A stretch of DNA of 64,000 nt, taken from Bacillus sp. N1-1 (GTDB lineage: Bacteria > Bacillota > Bacilli > Bacillales > Guptibacillaceae). The notes beneath the pieces were generated by a model. The model ran no database searches. It worked only from the letters and a program-made list of their open reading frames with translations, and was not told the DNA's origin. The position numbers and the translations under genes are program-made. Shown one piece after another: positions 1 through 10,446 of this stretch (positions within the stretch are counted from its first letter, which is position 1; each line of letters begins with the position of its first letter). The stretch covers positions 3,162,001 through 3,226,000 of the forward strand of contig NZ_CP046564.1 of assembly GCF_009818105.1 (NCBI RefSeq), in the 5' to 3' direction.

Positions 1-1083
<1,083 letters not shown>

Positions 1084-1127
1084 TCATAGTAATTCCCTAT
1101 TTCAAGCAATTAACAGTTCTACAAACA

Positions 1128-1385
1128 TAAAAAAACCCGCCCCTAAAAAGGGACGAGATTGATCGCGGTACCACCCTTGTTGAAGAAAGCATGCTTTCTT
1201 CCACTCAGTCAGAATAACGGTCTGAACCGTCTAATGCTACACAGACGTTGTCTTTCCCATTAGATGCTCATGGAGGTAATTCGCATTTTCCTTTATGCTA
1301 GTTCTCACCTACCACCAGCTCTCTGAAAAAGGGAGAAAAACGCTACTTTGTCCAATCGAAGCATGTCGTTCATTAAAAAACACTA
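1128..1385 (-). ncRNA. T-box leader of tyrS (tyrosine specifier)
   Basis: On the minus strand the leader shows an AG-box-like start (AGAGAGCTGGTGGTAGG), a specifier loop reading GAATTACCTCC whose TAC is a Tyr codon, and the T-box core GGTGGTACCGCG (1164-1175). It ends in a GC-rich hairpin followed by seven T residues (1128-1155). Known T-boxes let uncharged tRNA stabilise the antiterminator, so this one should switch on tyrS when charged tRNA-Tyr is scarce. Confidence 0.95.
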
Positions 1386-1391
1386 TATAAA

Positions 1392-1420
1392 TTAATATCA
1401 CAAACGGAAAACCATGTCAA
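1392..1420 (-). promoter_or_regulatory. sigma-A promoter of tyrS T-box transcript
   Basis: Minus strand: perfect -35 TTGACA (1415-1420), 17-bp spacer, -10 TATTAA (1392-1397), just upstream of the T-box. Confidence 0.7.
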
Positions 1421-1507
1421 TTCTAAGCCTACTGAAATCCTACCAGTTTATACAAATCTCGACGACATATGCTATAATAAATAGGATTAATTTGAGGGGG
1501 TATAGGA

Positions 1508-4500
1508 ATGCGAGAGCTTTTTTCTACTATCAGGCAGAAGTGGAACGCGTTCATTGATAGATTACAAGAATACAACATATTATCCGGCTCTAGAATTGCC
1601 TATAAAGTTATTTGGAATCTTTTTCTGATCTTTATAGTAATTGGTCTTATGGGCACATTTTTCGCCGGTGGTGTTGGTGCTGGATATTTTGCATCGCTTG
1701 TAAAAGATGAACCGATTCGCTCTTACGATGAGATGAAGAGTGACGTTTATAACTATGAAGAAACCAGTGAGGTCTACTTTGCTGGAGACGTATTTCTTGG
1801 AAACTTCCGTTCTGATATTGAGCGAAAAGAAGTTGAGTTAAAAGACGTTTCTCCTCTTCTACAAAAGGCGGTCATTTCCACGGAAGATGAATACTTTTAC
1901 GATCATGACGGCATTGTTCCTAAAGCAATAGGCCGAGCTGTACTGCAAGAAGTTACAAATTCAGAAGATCGCAGTGGTGGAAGCACACTCACGCAACAGC
2001 TCGTTAAAAACCAGATATTAACGAGAGAGGTTTCATTTGAACGGAAAGCAAAAGAAATGCTGCTCGCGCTTCGACTGGAAAACTTTTTTAATAAGGATGA
2101 AATTCTAGAAGCTTACCTTAACATTGTCCCTTACGGACGAAATGCTTCTGGTAATAATATTGCAGGCGTTCAAGCAGCCTCACAAGGCATATTCGGAGTC
2201 AATGCAAGTGATTTAAACTTGCCACAGGCTGCCTTTATTGCAGGTATTCCCAAAAACCCTTATACATACACCCCTTTCACAAACTCGGGTGAGGTAAAAA
2301 AAGATCTTTCAGCTGGAATTGACCGGATGGAATTTGTTCTTTATCGCATGTATCAAGAAGAAACGATTACCGAAGATGAGTACAACAAAGCGCTGGAATA
2401 CGATATCGAAAAAAACCTGACTAAATCTTCCCCTTCACCAGTTGAGAAATACCCATACCTTACATTTGAGATTGAAGATCGTGCAAAGCGCGTACTTGCC
2501 CAGCAGATCGCAGATGAAGAAGGTTATGATGGAGAGAAGCTTGCGAAGAGTGTTGACTATTACAACCAAATTACCTATGACGCTAACATTACTGGTAGAT
2601 CTGCAACAGAAATAGCTAAAAAAATGGATTTGAAATGGGAAGAAGTTCAAGAAAATTCAAATGTATTTCTCGAATTTATGAGCAATGCAGAGAAAGAGCT
2701 TCGAAAAAATGGATACAAAATTTACACAACTATCGACAAAGAAATTTATGAATCTATGAATGCTGCAAGAGATAAAGTTTTAGAAAATGGAAGCTACTTT
2801 CAAAGTTCTAAAACAATTTCCGTGCAAAATCCCGAGACAGGAGAACTCGAAAACAAAGAATTTCCTATGCAAGTGGGTAGTATCTTAATCCAAAATGAAA
2901 CTGGAAAGATTCTTTCTTTCGTTGGTGGGAGAGATTTTTCAGAAGAAGAACTTAACCATGCTACAGACGCTTATCGTTCAAATGGTTCTACGATGAAACC
3001 ACTGCTTGACTATGCTCCTGCAATGGAAACAGGAAAAGTTCAGCCTGGCTACATTGTGCCAGATTTACCAATTAAAGAGGGATATAATCCTGGTAACTAT
3101 TCATCGAATTATCATGGTCTCGTTACAGCCCGAAAAGCTCTGGAAAGATCATACAACGTTCCTGCAGTTCGTATTTACAATAAAATGAACCCTGTTGAAG
3201 CAACAGATTATTTAGTAAAAATGGGCTTTAGTACAATGACGCTTGATGATCGCACAAATCCTTCAATGGCAATTGGTGCACTTCAAAGAGGTGTAAGTGT
3301 AGAAGAAAACACAAACGCATTCGGCACTTTTGCTAATGGCGGAAAATTTGTCGATGCCTACCTAATTGATAAAATTGTAGACCGAGATGGAAACACCATT
3401 TTTGAACAAAAATCAGAGCCAGTTGACGTTTTCAGCCCTCAAACTGCTTATCTAACTATTGATATGATGCGTGATGTCATTAGCCAGGGTACCGCCCAAG
3501 ATGTGCCAAACAAGTTAAATTTCGCTTCTGATTGGGCAGGAAAGACAGGAACAGGACAGAATTATTATGATTCATGGTTTGTGGCTGTTAATCCAAATGT
3601 TTCACTAGGAGTATGGACCGGATACGATAAACAAATTAGTATGGATAGCCAGTATGCCAATAGAAATAAGAACTTATGGGCACTCTTTGCTAATGCCGCT
3701 TATGATAAAAAACCAGAAATAATGGACCCAGAAGAATCTTTCAAAATGCCAACCGGTATTGTAAAACGTTCTTTCTGTGGGATTTCAGGTAAGCTTGCAT
3801 CTGACCTTTGTCAGAAAGCTGGTCTTGTCCAAACCGACCTATTCAACGCCAAGTACGTACCGACTGAAGTGGACGACAGCCTCACTGAAGGACGCTATGT
3901 AGTTATGAATGGTAATACGTATCAAGCGCTTAGCTCTACTCCAGAAGAGTTCGTGTCCAGCGGAGTGATGATCAAAGAAGATTATTTCTCTGGAGTCGAT
4001 CTTGCATCCCTTTTACCATCTGAGTTTAAGAACCTGAATATTGTTTCCGAAGGCACTACTGCTTCGGAAAACGGAAAAAAACCAGGCGCAGTTGGTGGCC
4101 TTTCAATTAATGGATCAACATTAAATTGGGGTGCCTCAGGTGAAAGTGATATCGTTGGGTACCGCATTTACCGAGCTTCGAACGGGAGCAGCTCCTTTAC
4201 GAAGCTTGGAAGTATAAAATCTTCTGATGGTAGCTCATTCAACATCCCTTCTGGTGCTTATGCTTATTACGTTACAGCGGTTGATGTTGCTGGTAACGAA
4301 TCAGGAGCTTCCGCTAAAGTAACAAGTGGAGATTGGTCTAAAAAACCGGAACCTAAGAAAAAGCCTGAATCATTGCCTTCGTCAGACGAAAGCAATGATC
4401 AAACTTCCGAAAACAGTAATACCGAGGATGAAGAAGCTACCGAGAATGAAGAAGATGAATCAAGCAATCCAGAAGATTCATCTTCAAACGAAGATGGCGC

Positions 4501-4651
4501 AAATACTGAAAATAATGATAGTACCGAAGAAAATGAGAACAGCAACACCCCCGATAATAGCAGCAATAGCAATTCAAGCGGGGCAAACAGCGAAAATAAC
4601 GCTAATAGTTCTACTAATAGTTCCACTAATACAAACAATAATTCGGAATAA
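1508..4651 (+). CDS. class A penicillin-binding protein (GT51 + transpeptidase + FN3)
   Basis: Bifunctional peptidoglycan synthase anchored by one membrane segment near residues 38-62. The GT51 transglycosylase domain follows, with catalytic Glu126 in the TEDEYF motif and the GGSTLTQQ motif. The transpeptidase domain has all three active-site boxes: S494-TMK, S548-YN and K679-TG. A fibronectin type III module lies at about 858-943, and residues from about 955 to 1047 form a low-complexity Asn/Ser/Glu/Asp-rich tail. At 1047 residues it is longer than B. subtilis PBP1 because of that tail. The ATG follows a GAGGGGGTATAGGA ribosome binding site, and an extended -10 (TGCTATAAT, 1470-1478) lies upstream. 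Which B. subtilis PBP it replaces cannot be decided here. Confidence 0.93.
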   Translation: MRELFSTIRQKWNAFIDRLQEYNILSGSRIAYKVIWNLFLIFIVIGLMGTFFAGGVGAGYFASLVKDEPIRSYDEMKSDVYNYEETSEVYFAGDVFLGNFRSDIERKEVELKDVSPLLQKAVISTEDEYFYDHDGIVPKAIGRAVLQEVTNSEDRSGGSTLTQQLVKNQILTREVSFERKAKEMLLALRLENFFNKDEILEAYLNIVPYGRNASGNNIAGVQAASQGIFGVNASDLNLPQAAFIAGIPKNPYTYTPFTNSGEVKKDLSAGIDRMEFVLYRMYQEETITEDEYNKALEYDIEKNLTKSSPSPVEKYPYLTFEIEDRAKRVLAQQIADEEGYDGEKLAKSVDYYNQITYDANITGRSATEIAKKMDLKWEEVQENSNVFLEFMSNAEKELRKNGYKIYTTIDKEIYESMNAARDKVLENGSYFQSSKTISVQNPETGELENKEFPMQVGSILIQNETGKILSFVGGRDFSEEELNHATDAYRSNGSTMKPLLDYAPAMETGKVQPGYIVPDLPIKEGYNPGNYSSNYHGLVTARKALERSYNVPAVRIYNKMNPVEATDYLVKMGFSTMTLDDRTNPSMAIGALQRGVSVEENTNAFGTFANGGKFVDAYLIDKIVDRDGNTIFEQKSEPVDVFSPQTAYLTIDMMRDVISQGTAQDVPNKLNFASDWAGKTGTGQNYYDSWFVAVNPNVSLGVWTGYDKQISMDSQYANRNKNLWALFANAAYDKKPEIMDPEESFKMPTGIVKRSFCGISGKLASDLCQKAGLVQTDLFNAKYVPTEVDDSLTEGRYVVMNGNTYQALSSTPEEFVSSGVMIKEDYFSGVDLASLLPSEFKNLNIVSEGTTASENGKKPGAVGGLSINGSTLNWGASGESDIVGYRIYRASNGSSSFTKLGSIKSSDGSSFNIPSGAYAYYVTAVDVAGNESGASAKVTSGDWSKKPEPKKKPESLPSSDESNDQTSENSNTEDEEATENEEDESSNPEDSSSNEDGANTENNDSTEENENSNTPDNSSNSNSSGANSENNANSSTNSSTNTNNNSE

Positions 4652-4692
4652 AAAAACAGCCTGTAGCAAACTTTGCTACAGGCTGTTTTTAT
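4652..4692. terminator. bidirectional terminator between pbp and acsA
   Basis: A 16-bp perfect stem (4655-4670 with 4672-4687) is flanked by an A-run and a T-run, so it can stop the convergent transcripts from both sides. Confidence 0.9.
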
Positions 4693-4695
4693 CCT

Positions 4696-6411
4696 TTAAT
4701 CTTCCATAGTTGACAAATCTCCAGTAGGTAAATCAAGTTCCCACGCCTTTAATACGCGACGCATAATTTTACCACTTCTTGTTTTCGGAAGCTTGTCTCT
4801 AAATTCAATTTCTCTAGGTGCCGCATGAGCAGCTAGCCCTTTTTTCACGAAGTTTCGAATCTCCTCCATTAGCTCATCAGTTGGCTCATGTCCGTCTCTC
4901 AGTGCAATAAATGCTTTAATGATTTCACCTCGAACAGGGTCTGGTTTACCAATCACACCTGCTTCAGCAACAGCACTGTGTTCGACAAGCTTACTTTCAA
5001 CTTCAAACGGGCCGACTCTTTCACCTGAAGTCATAATCACATCATCCACACGCCCCTGGAACCAGAAGTAGCCATCTTCATCTTTATAAGCTGAATCACC
5101 AGAAACATACCAATCTCCTTTTAAGAAATAGCTTTCATACTTCTCAGGACGATTCCATATCGCTCGCATCATCGATGGCCATCCTTTTTTAATCGCAAGG
5201 TTCCCCATCCGGTTAGCTGGAAGTTCGTTCCCTTGATCATCTACGATCGCAGCGTGCACGCCTGGAATCGGTTTACCCATTGATCCTGGTTTTATTTCCA
5301 TAGAAGGGTAATTGCTTATGAGCTGTGCACCCGTTTCTGTCATCCACCAGTTATCATGAATTCGAAGATTAAGTACTTGATTCCCCCACTTAATAACTTC
5401 CGGATTTAACGGTTCCCCTACGCTTAATACATGACGTAATGAGGAAAGATCATATTTCTTAACAATCTCATCGCCAGCTCCCATTAGCATACGAAAAGCA
5501 GTTGGTGCACTGTACCATACAGTTACTTCATATTTTTCGATTGTTCCATACCAATCTTCTGGACTAAAGCGGCCACCACGAATAACGTTCGACGTCCCAG
5601 CGAGCCATGGAGCAAAAATACCATAAGACGTCCCTGTTACCCAACCAGGGTCAGCAGTACACCAGTAAATATCATCTTCTTTTAAATCAAGTACCCACTT
5701 CGCTGTTTGATAGTGTTGTACCATCGCATTATGAACATGAAGGACACCTTTCGGCTTACCTGTCGAACCTGATGTGTAATGAAGAATCATACCATCTTCA
5801 CGGTCAACCCATTCTATTTTTAACTTTTTTTCTGCTGACTCAAAATGCTTATAAAAGTCGATATACGGTCCTTCTTCTTTTACGTTTTCTCCCACAAGCA
5901 CAACACTTTCGAGATTTGGAAGCTCATCAACTGGTACGCGCTCAAGTAGTTCAGGTGTTGTTACGAGTACCTTTGCTTCACTATCCTCAAGTCGATCTCT
6001 CACTGCGCCTTCCATAAAAGCTTCAAACAGTGGCCCAGCAATAGCACCAAGTTTAAGCGTTCCTAAAAGAATGAAGTATAGCTCTGGAGATCTTGGCATG
6101 AAAATAAAGACCCGATCCCCTTTTTCAACATTCACTTTTTTTAGAACGTTACCTGCTTTGTTACTCATTGATTTCATTTCACTATACGTATACTTCTCAT
6201 CGCGTGTTGGGTCAGAAAAATAAAGAGCTACTTTGTTTTTACGATCGGACTCAGCGTGCCTATCGATTGCTTCGTAGGCCATATTGACATTCCCTGTTTC
6301 ACTCCAAGTAAATGTTTTCTCTACGCCTTTCCAATCAAAATTTCCATATGTAGCTTCATAATCCTGTAAATTATGATTACCCAATGTAGCAGAAAGCGGT
6401 TTCAATTCCAT
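4696..6411 (-). CDS. acsA: acetyl-CoA synthetase (AMP-forming)
   Basis: Makes acetyl-CoA from acetate, ATP and CoA. It has the AMP-binding motif YTSGSTGKPKG and the C-terminal PKTRSGK motif. The lysine of that motif falls at residue 549, the position acetylated in Acs enzymes of this family. At 571 residues it matches B. subtilis AcsA. It is divergent from acuABC, which encodes the enzymes known to acetylate and deacetylate AcsA. The start at 6411 follows an AAGGAGAAGGAGG stretch. A possible minus-strand promoter has -10 TATACT at 6450-6455. Confidence 0.97.
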   Translation of the reverse strand: MELKPLSATLGNHNLQDYEATYGNFDWKGVEKTFTWSETGNVNMAYEAIDRHAESDRKNKVALYFSDPTRDEKYTYSEMKSMSNKAGNVLKKVNVEKGDRVFIFMPRSPELYFILLGTLKLGAIAGPLFEAFMEGAVRDRLEDSEAKVLVTTPELLERVPVDELPNLESVVLVGENVKEEGPYIDFYKHFESAEKKLKIEWVDREDGMILHYTSGSTGKPKGVLHVHNAMVQHYQTAKWVLDLKEDDIYWCTADPGWVTGTSYGIFAPWLAGTSNVIRGGRFSPEDWYGTIEKYEVTVWYSAPTAFRMLMGAGDEIVKKYDLSSLRHVLSVGEPLNPEVIKWGNQVLNLRIHDNWWMTETGAQLISNYPSMEIKPGSMGKPIPGVHAAIVDDQGNELPANRMGNLAIKKGWPSMMRAIWNRPEKYESYFLKGDWYVSGDSAYKDEDGYFWFQGRVDDVIMTSGERVGPFEVESKLVEHSAVAEAGVIGKPDPVRGEIIKAFIALRDGHEPTDELMEEIRNFVKKGLAAHAAPREIEFRDKLPKTRSGKIMRRVLKAWELDLPTGDLSTMED

Positions 6412-6514
6412 AAGTAATCTCCTCCTTCTCCTTCATGTCTTTCCCTGTTAGTATAACATAAATTCTTAATTTTTTAACAAATGACAAAACTTCAAAAAAT
6501 AACACTGAAACCCC

Positions 6515-6560
6515 TTACATTTATTTTGTTTCATGTATAATAAGAATTGAAACGCTTATT
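6515..6560 (+). promoter_or_regulatory. acuABC promoter with degenerate cre-like site
   Basis: A -35-like TTACAT (6515-6520) and perfect -10 TATAAT (6536-6541) precede acuA. Just downstream, 6547-6560 reads TTGAAACGCTTATT, which keeps the central AAACGCTT of cre sites but departs from the full consensus at several outer positions. CcpA control of acuABC is known in B. subtilis; here it is an inference. Confidence 0.45.
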
Positions 6561-6576
6561 AAAAGGTGGTGACTAG

Positions 6577-7209
6577 ATGGAACATCATAAAACGTATAAT
6601 GCAATTGAGTGGAACACGCCACATGGAAAACTAATTATAGAAGGCCCTATCACCCCCGATCGCCTGGCATCCTATCATTTACATAAGGACCTTGTCGCAT
6701 TTCGTCCACCTGAGCAGCAGCATAAAGCACTTGTTGAAATAGCAGGACTTCCTGAAGGCCGAATCATTGTAGCTAGAGAAAGAGAAACAATAGTAGGCTA
6801 CGTTACATTTCTTTATCCGGATCCCCTTGAACGCTGGTCAGAAGGAAAAATGGAAGATTTAATTGAATTAGGTGCGATTGAAGTCATCCCCAAATATCGT
6901 AATGCTAAAGTAGGCAAAAGCCTCCTTAAAACTTCCTTTATGGACGATGCTATGAACGATTACATTGTTATTACTACCGAATATTATTGGCATTGGGATC
7001 TTAAAGGAACTGGATTATCTGTATGGGATTACCGTAAAGTGATGGAGAAAATGATGAATGCTGGAGGATTGGAATGGTATGCAACGGACGATCCTGAAAT
7101 TAGCTCTCATCCAGCGAATTGTTTAATGGCTCGAATTGGGACGAGAATTAATCAGGACTCTATTCAAGCTTTTGATCGCCTCCGATTTCATAACCGCTTC
7201 ATGTATTAA
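6577..7209 (+). CDS. acuA: GNAT protein acetyltransferase AcuA
   Basis: Predicted lysine acetyltransferase that inactivates AcsA by acetylating its conserved C-terminal lysine. Its 210 residues equal the length of B. subtilis AcuA, and the central segment carries the GNAT acetyl-CoA-binding region (EVIPKYRNAKVGKSLL). The ATG at 6577 follows AAAGGTGG. It is the first gene of acuABC and divergent from its target gene acsA. Confidence 0.95.
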   Translation: MEHHKTYNAIEWNTPHGKLIIEGPITPDRLASYHLHKDLVAFRPPEQQHKALVEIAGLPEGRIIVARERETIVGYVTFLYPDPLERWSEGKMEDLIELGAIEVIPKYRNAKVGKSLLKTSFMDDAMNDYIVITTEYYWHWDLKGTGLSVWDYRKVMEKMMNAGGLEWYATDDPEISSHPANCLMARIGTRINQDSIQAFDRLRFHNRFMY

Positions 7210-7231
7210 GATTGCAAAGGAGTGAGTCAAG

Positions 7232-7879
7232 TTGGTCATAGAAGAAATTATGAATCGAAATGTTTTTTCACTTGAAGAGAACCAAACCATCGCAGATGCA
7301 ATTAAACTGATGAGAGAAAAAAATATTCGTCACCTTCCGATCGTGAATAGCACGGGAGAGCTAACTGGTATTGTTTCGGATCGAGATATTAAAGATGCTA
7401 GTCCATCTATCCTTGACTCAAATCCTAACAAAGAAGTGTTACAATCACATCTTTCCTCTATTATGAAGAAAGATGTGATTACAGCTCACCCACTAGATTT
7501 CGTTGAAGAGATCTCTACAATTTTTTACGAACAGCGCATTAGTTCCATTCCAATTGTTGATAATCGAAAAGTAATCGGTATGGTAACTGAGACAGACATG
7601 TTACATACGCTCATCCTATTGACGGGTGCACATCAGCCGAGTTCACATATTGAAGTTCAGGTAGCTAACGTATCTGGCCAACTTGCCGATATCACCCAAA
7701 TCATTAAAAAACGTAATGTCAATATCATCAGTGTGCTTGTTTATCCATGCAGTCACGATGAAAAATACAAAAATATCGTTTTTCGCATTCAGACAATGAA
7801 TCCAACTTCGGTCATTAATGATATCAAAAAGGAAGGTTATGAGGTTCTTTGGCCGAGCATGCCGGGTGTTCAAAAATGA
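7232..7879 (+). CDS. acuB: CBS-pair/ACT protein AcuB
   Basis: Member of the acetoin/acetate utilisation operon. The N-terminal ~135 residues hold two CBS motifs (MNRNVFSLEE and MKKDVITAHP begin them) and the C-terminal third resembles an ACT domain. Both are ligand-sensing folds, so a nucleotide- or amino-acid-sensing role is likely but the biochemical function is not established. Translation starts at a TTG (7232) after AAAGGAG with 9-base spacing. The stop overlaps the acuC start (ATGA), which indicates translational coupling. Confidence 0.92.
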   Translation: MVIEEIMNRNVFSLEENQTIADAIKLMREKNIRHLPIVNSTGELTGIVSDRDIKDASPSILDSNPNKEVLQSHLSSIMKKDVITAHPLDFVEEISTIFYEQRISSIPIVDNRKVIGMVTETDMLHTLILLTGAHQPSSHIEVQVANVSGQLADITQIIKKRNVNIISVLVYPCSHDEKYKNIVFRIQTMNPTSVINDIKKEGYEVLWPSMPGVQK

Positions 7880-9027
7880 CCTGCGATTCTGTTTTTGTTT
7901 ACTCCTCAGATTATCTAAACTATAAATTTAGTGATGATCACCCTTTCAACCATATTCGTGTTAAACTCACTCAGGACCTTCTTACTGAAATGAAAGCTCT
8001 AAACAATTCTGATGTAATTGCTCCTCGAATAGCAACAGATGATGAAATTGCTCTAATTCATGATCCAGCTTACATCGACGCAGTGAAAAAAGCAGGGAAA
8101 GGAAGTTTAGCATCATCCATCGCAGCGAACTATGGGCTTGGTACTGAAGATACGCCCATCTTTTCAAATATGCATGAAGCGAGCGCTCTCATTGTTGGTG
8201 GTACGCTAACGGCAGTTGATGCCGTTATGACTGGAAAATCTGATCATGCGCTCAATGTGGGCGGTGGACTGCATCACGGATTTAGAGGGAAAGCATCTGG
8301 TTTTTGTATTTATAATGATAGCTCTATTGCAATTGAATATATGAAGAAGAAATACGGTGCAAAAGTGCTTTATGTCGATACGGATGCTCATCATGGTGAT
8401 GGCGTTCAATGGGCATTCTATGACGATCCTGAAGTTTGCACCCTGTCGATTCATGAAACCGGTCGCTATTTATTTCCTGGAACAGGAAACATTAATGAAA
8501 AAGGACAGGGAAAAGGTTATGGATTTTCATTTAATGTTCCAATTGATGCATTTACTGAGGATGAATCATTCCAAGAAGTTTATGAAGCGTCTTTTCGTAA
8601 AGTAATCGATTTTTTTAAACCAGATGTGATTTTAACTCAAAATGGAGCTGATGCTCATTACTATGATCCATTAACTCACCTTTCTGTTTCGATGAAAAGC
8701 TATGAATTCATTCCAAAGTTAGCCCATCAGCTTGCACACGAATATTGTAATGGAAAGTGGATTGCAGTTGGTGGCGGGGGATATGATATTTGGCGGGTGG
8801 TACCGAGAGCGTGGTCGAGAATTTGGCTTGAAATGAAAGGGCTATCAATATCAGGAAGATTACCGCAAGAGTGGTTAGATCGATGGAATCCCCTTTCTCC
8901 CCTTACTCTCCCTGAAAATTGGCATGATGAGACTAATTTATATGAGCCTATTCCAAGAAAACAAGAGATTACAGAGAAGAATAAACTCACTTGTGAGCGA
9001 GCGCTCTATCAAATTACGAATCAATAG
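7876..9027 (+). CDS. acuC: class I protein deacetylase AcuC
   Basis: Histone-deacetylase-family enzyme expected to remove acetyl groups from AcsA and reverse AcuA. The zinc/charge-relay signatures are visible: NVGGGLHHGF, DTDAHHGDG and the late GGGGYD. The start at 7876 (MTCDSVFVYSS) is preferred over an upstream in-frame ATG at 7849 because it gives the family length (383 aa) and overlaps the acuB stop by four bases. In B. subtilis motP-motS follow acuC; they are absent here and a terminator follows directly. Confidence 0.95.
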   Translation: MTCDSVFVYSSDYLNYKFSDDHPFNHIRVKLTQDLLTEMKALNNSDVIAPRIATDDEIALIHDPAYIDAVKKAGKGSLASSIAANYGLGTEDTPIFSNMHEASALIVGGTLTAVDAVMTGKSDHALNVGGGLHHGFRGKASGFCIYNDSSIAIEYMKKKYGAKVLYVDTDAHHGDGVQWAFYDDPEVCTLSIHETGRYLFPGTGNINEKGQGKGYGFSFNVPIDAFTEDESFQEVYEASFRKVIDFFKPDVILTQNGADAHYYDPLTHLSVSMKSYEFIPKLAHQLAHEYCNGKWIAVGGGGYDIWRVVPRAWSRIWLEMKGLSISGRLPQEWLDRWNPLSPLTLPENWHDETNLYEPIPRKQEITEKNKLTCERALYQITNQ

Positions 9028-9055
9028 AAAAAACGAGCCACAGGCTCGTTTTTTT
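9026..9055. terminator. bidirectional terminator acuC/ccpA
   Basis: Stem AAACGAGCC / GGCTCGTTT with a 3-base loop, flanked by A- and T-runs, between the convergent acuC and ccpA. Confidence 0.9.
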
Positions 9056-10064
9056 ATTCTTCGTTATGAATTGTAGAATTGCGATGTTGCAAACGGTGTG
9101 GCAATACAACAGTTTGCTCTTCTACTGTTTCTTTATTCATTAATTTCGTTAGTAGACGCATCGCAACAGCACCGATATCGTACATTGGTTGAACTACTGT
9201 AGAAAGGGTTGGACGAACCATGGTAGCAAGCCTAGTGTTATCAAATCCGACTACTTCAAAATCTTTCGGTACGTTATATCCATTATCTTGCGCTGCATGA
9301 ATAACGCCTAGAGCCATCTCATCTGTACCTGCGAAAATTGCAGTAGGTTTCTCGTCTAGCTCTAAGAATCCTTCCATCGCTTCAATACCTGAATCGTACG
9401 TATAGTCACCAATGGCTACACAGTTTTCATCGACCGTCATTCCTGCATCTTCAAGAGCTGTGCGGTACCCAAGAAACTTCTCTTCGCCATTAATTGGGTC
9501 TTCCAAAGGCCCACTAACAAGACCAATTTTTTTATGCCCCTTTTCAATAAAGCTAGTGACAAGCTCATGAGCCGCCTTCTGATAATTAATATTAACGGAA
9601 GGGATTTCTTGACTCTTTTCAAGCGTTGCAGCTAGCACAATCGGTACAGGTGAGCGCTTAAATTCTTCTACATGCTCTTCGGTAATTTTACCGCCCATGA
9701 AAACAATCCCATCCACCTGTTTACCAAGCATCGTATTAAGCAAGTGAATTTCTTTTTCTTTATTTTGATCTGAATTGCTCAAAATAATATTGTATTTATA
9801 CATTGTCGCAATATCTTCAATACCACGAGCAAGCTCTGCAAAGAAAATACTAGAAATATCAGGGATAATAACGCCTACAGTAGTCGTTTTCTTACTAGCA
9901 AGTCCCCTTGCGACCGCATTTGGACGGTATCCTAGTCTTTCAATTGCTTCTAATACTTTTTTTCTGGTGGCAGGCTTTACATTAGGATTGCCATTAACAA
10001 CCCTTGATACAGTTGCCATCGATACTCCTGCTTCTTTCGCTACGTCATAAATCGTTGTATTCAC
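9054..10064 (-). CDS. ccpA: catabolite control protein A
   Basis: LacI/GalR-family master regulator of carbon catabolite control, binding cre sites with HPr-Ser46-P as corepressor. The N-terminal helix-turn-helix ([20 protein letters not shown]) and hinge ([12 protein letters not shown]) are near-identical to known CcpA, followed by a periplasmic-binding-type core. Length is 336 residues, as expected. The start is a GTG at 10064 after AAGGAGG. The position between acuC and aroA matches B. subtilis. Likely targets in this window are the cre-like sites near fruR and proI. Confidence 0.97.
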   Translation of the reverse strand: MNTTIYDVAKEAGVSMATVSRVVNGNPNVKPATRKKVLEAIERLGYRPNAVARGLASKKTTTVGVIIPDISSIFFAELARGIEDIATMYKYNIILSNSDQNKEKEIHLLNTMLGKQVDGIVFMGGKITEEHVEEFKRSPVPIVLAATLEKSQEIPSVNINYQKAAHELVTSFIEKGHKKIGLVSGPLEDPINGEEKFLGYRTALEDAGMTVDENCVAIGDYTYDSGIEAMEGFLELDEKPTAIFAGTDEMALGVIHAAQDNGYNVPKDFEVVGFDNTRLATMVRPTLSTVVQPMYDIGAVAMRLLTKLMNKETVEEQTVVLPHRLQHRNSTIHNEE

Positions 10065-10430
10065 GATGATCCTCCTTCATGCTCTTACGGACTTTAATTT
10101 ACTTAATGATACGATACTATCCGTTTGACTGCAAACCAAATCCTTATATCGACTAACACTAATCCGTTGTTATGCTCCACGCAAAATTGTATACATTTGG
10201 TATGTGGGATATTTCACAAGTAGATACTGTATTAAAGATAGCATATTTAACGCTTTTTTGCTTCATATAAGCATAAATTTAACACACAAAATCATAACAG
10301 CATACAATTTGCCTTCATTATTACATAGGATAACACTCTTACGCACTTTTATTCCCAATGAATCCCACTTATAAAGATAGACTAGCTCTCAATTCTTTCG
10401 AAAGAACGATGAAACAAAAAAACCTTCTAC
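10065..10430. other. ccpA-aroA intergenic region
   Basis: About 370 bp with no convincing gene. It holds a weak candidate ccpA promoter on the minus strand (CTGCAA complement at 10129-10134, -10 complement at 10106-10111, 17-bp spacer), a 14-bp perfect palindrome TTCTTTCGAAAGAA (10393-10406) of unknown meaning, and the aroA terminator. Confidence 0.5.
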
Positions 10431-10446
10431 TTAAATAGTAGAAGGC
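10415..10446 (-). terminator. aroA terminator
   Basis: Stem CCTTCTACT / AGTAGAAGG with a T-run on the minus strand; it overlaps the end of aroA. Confidence 0.88.

Noticed and set aside
1128..1385. Possible tRNA-like structure from the GGTACCACC sequence
   Set aside because: It is the complement of the T-box core in the tyrS leader, not a tRNA acceptor end.
4326..4709. 127-codon plus frame and a 79-codon minus frame over the PBP tail
   Set aside because: By-products of the repetitive Asn/Ser/Glu-coding tail; the plus one runs through the terminator into acsA.
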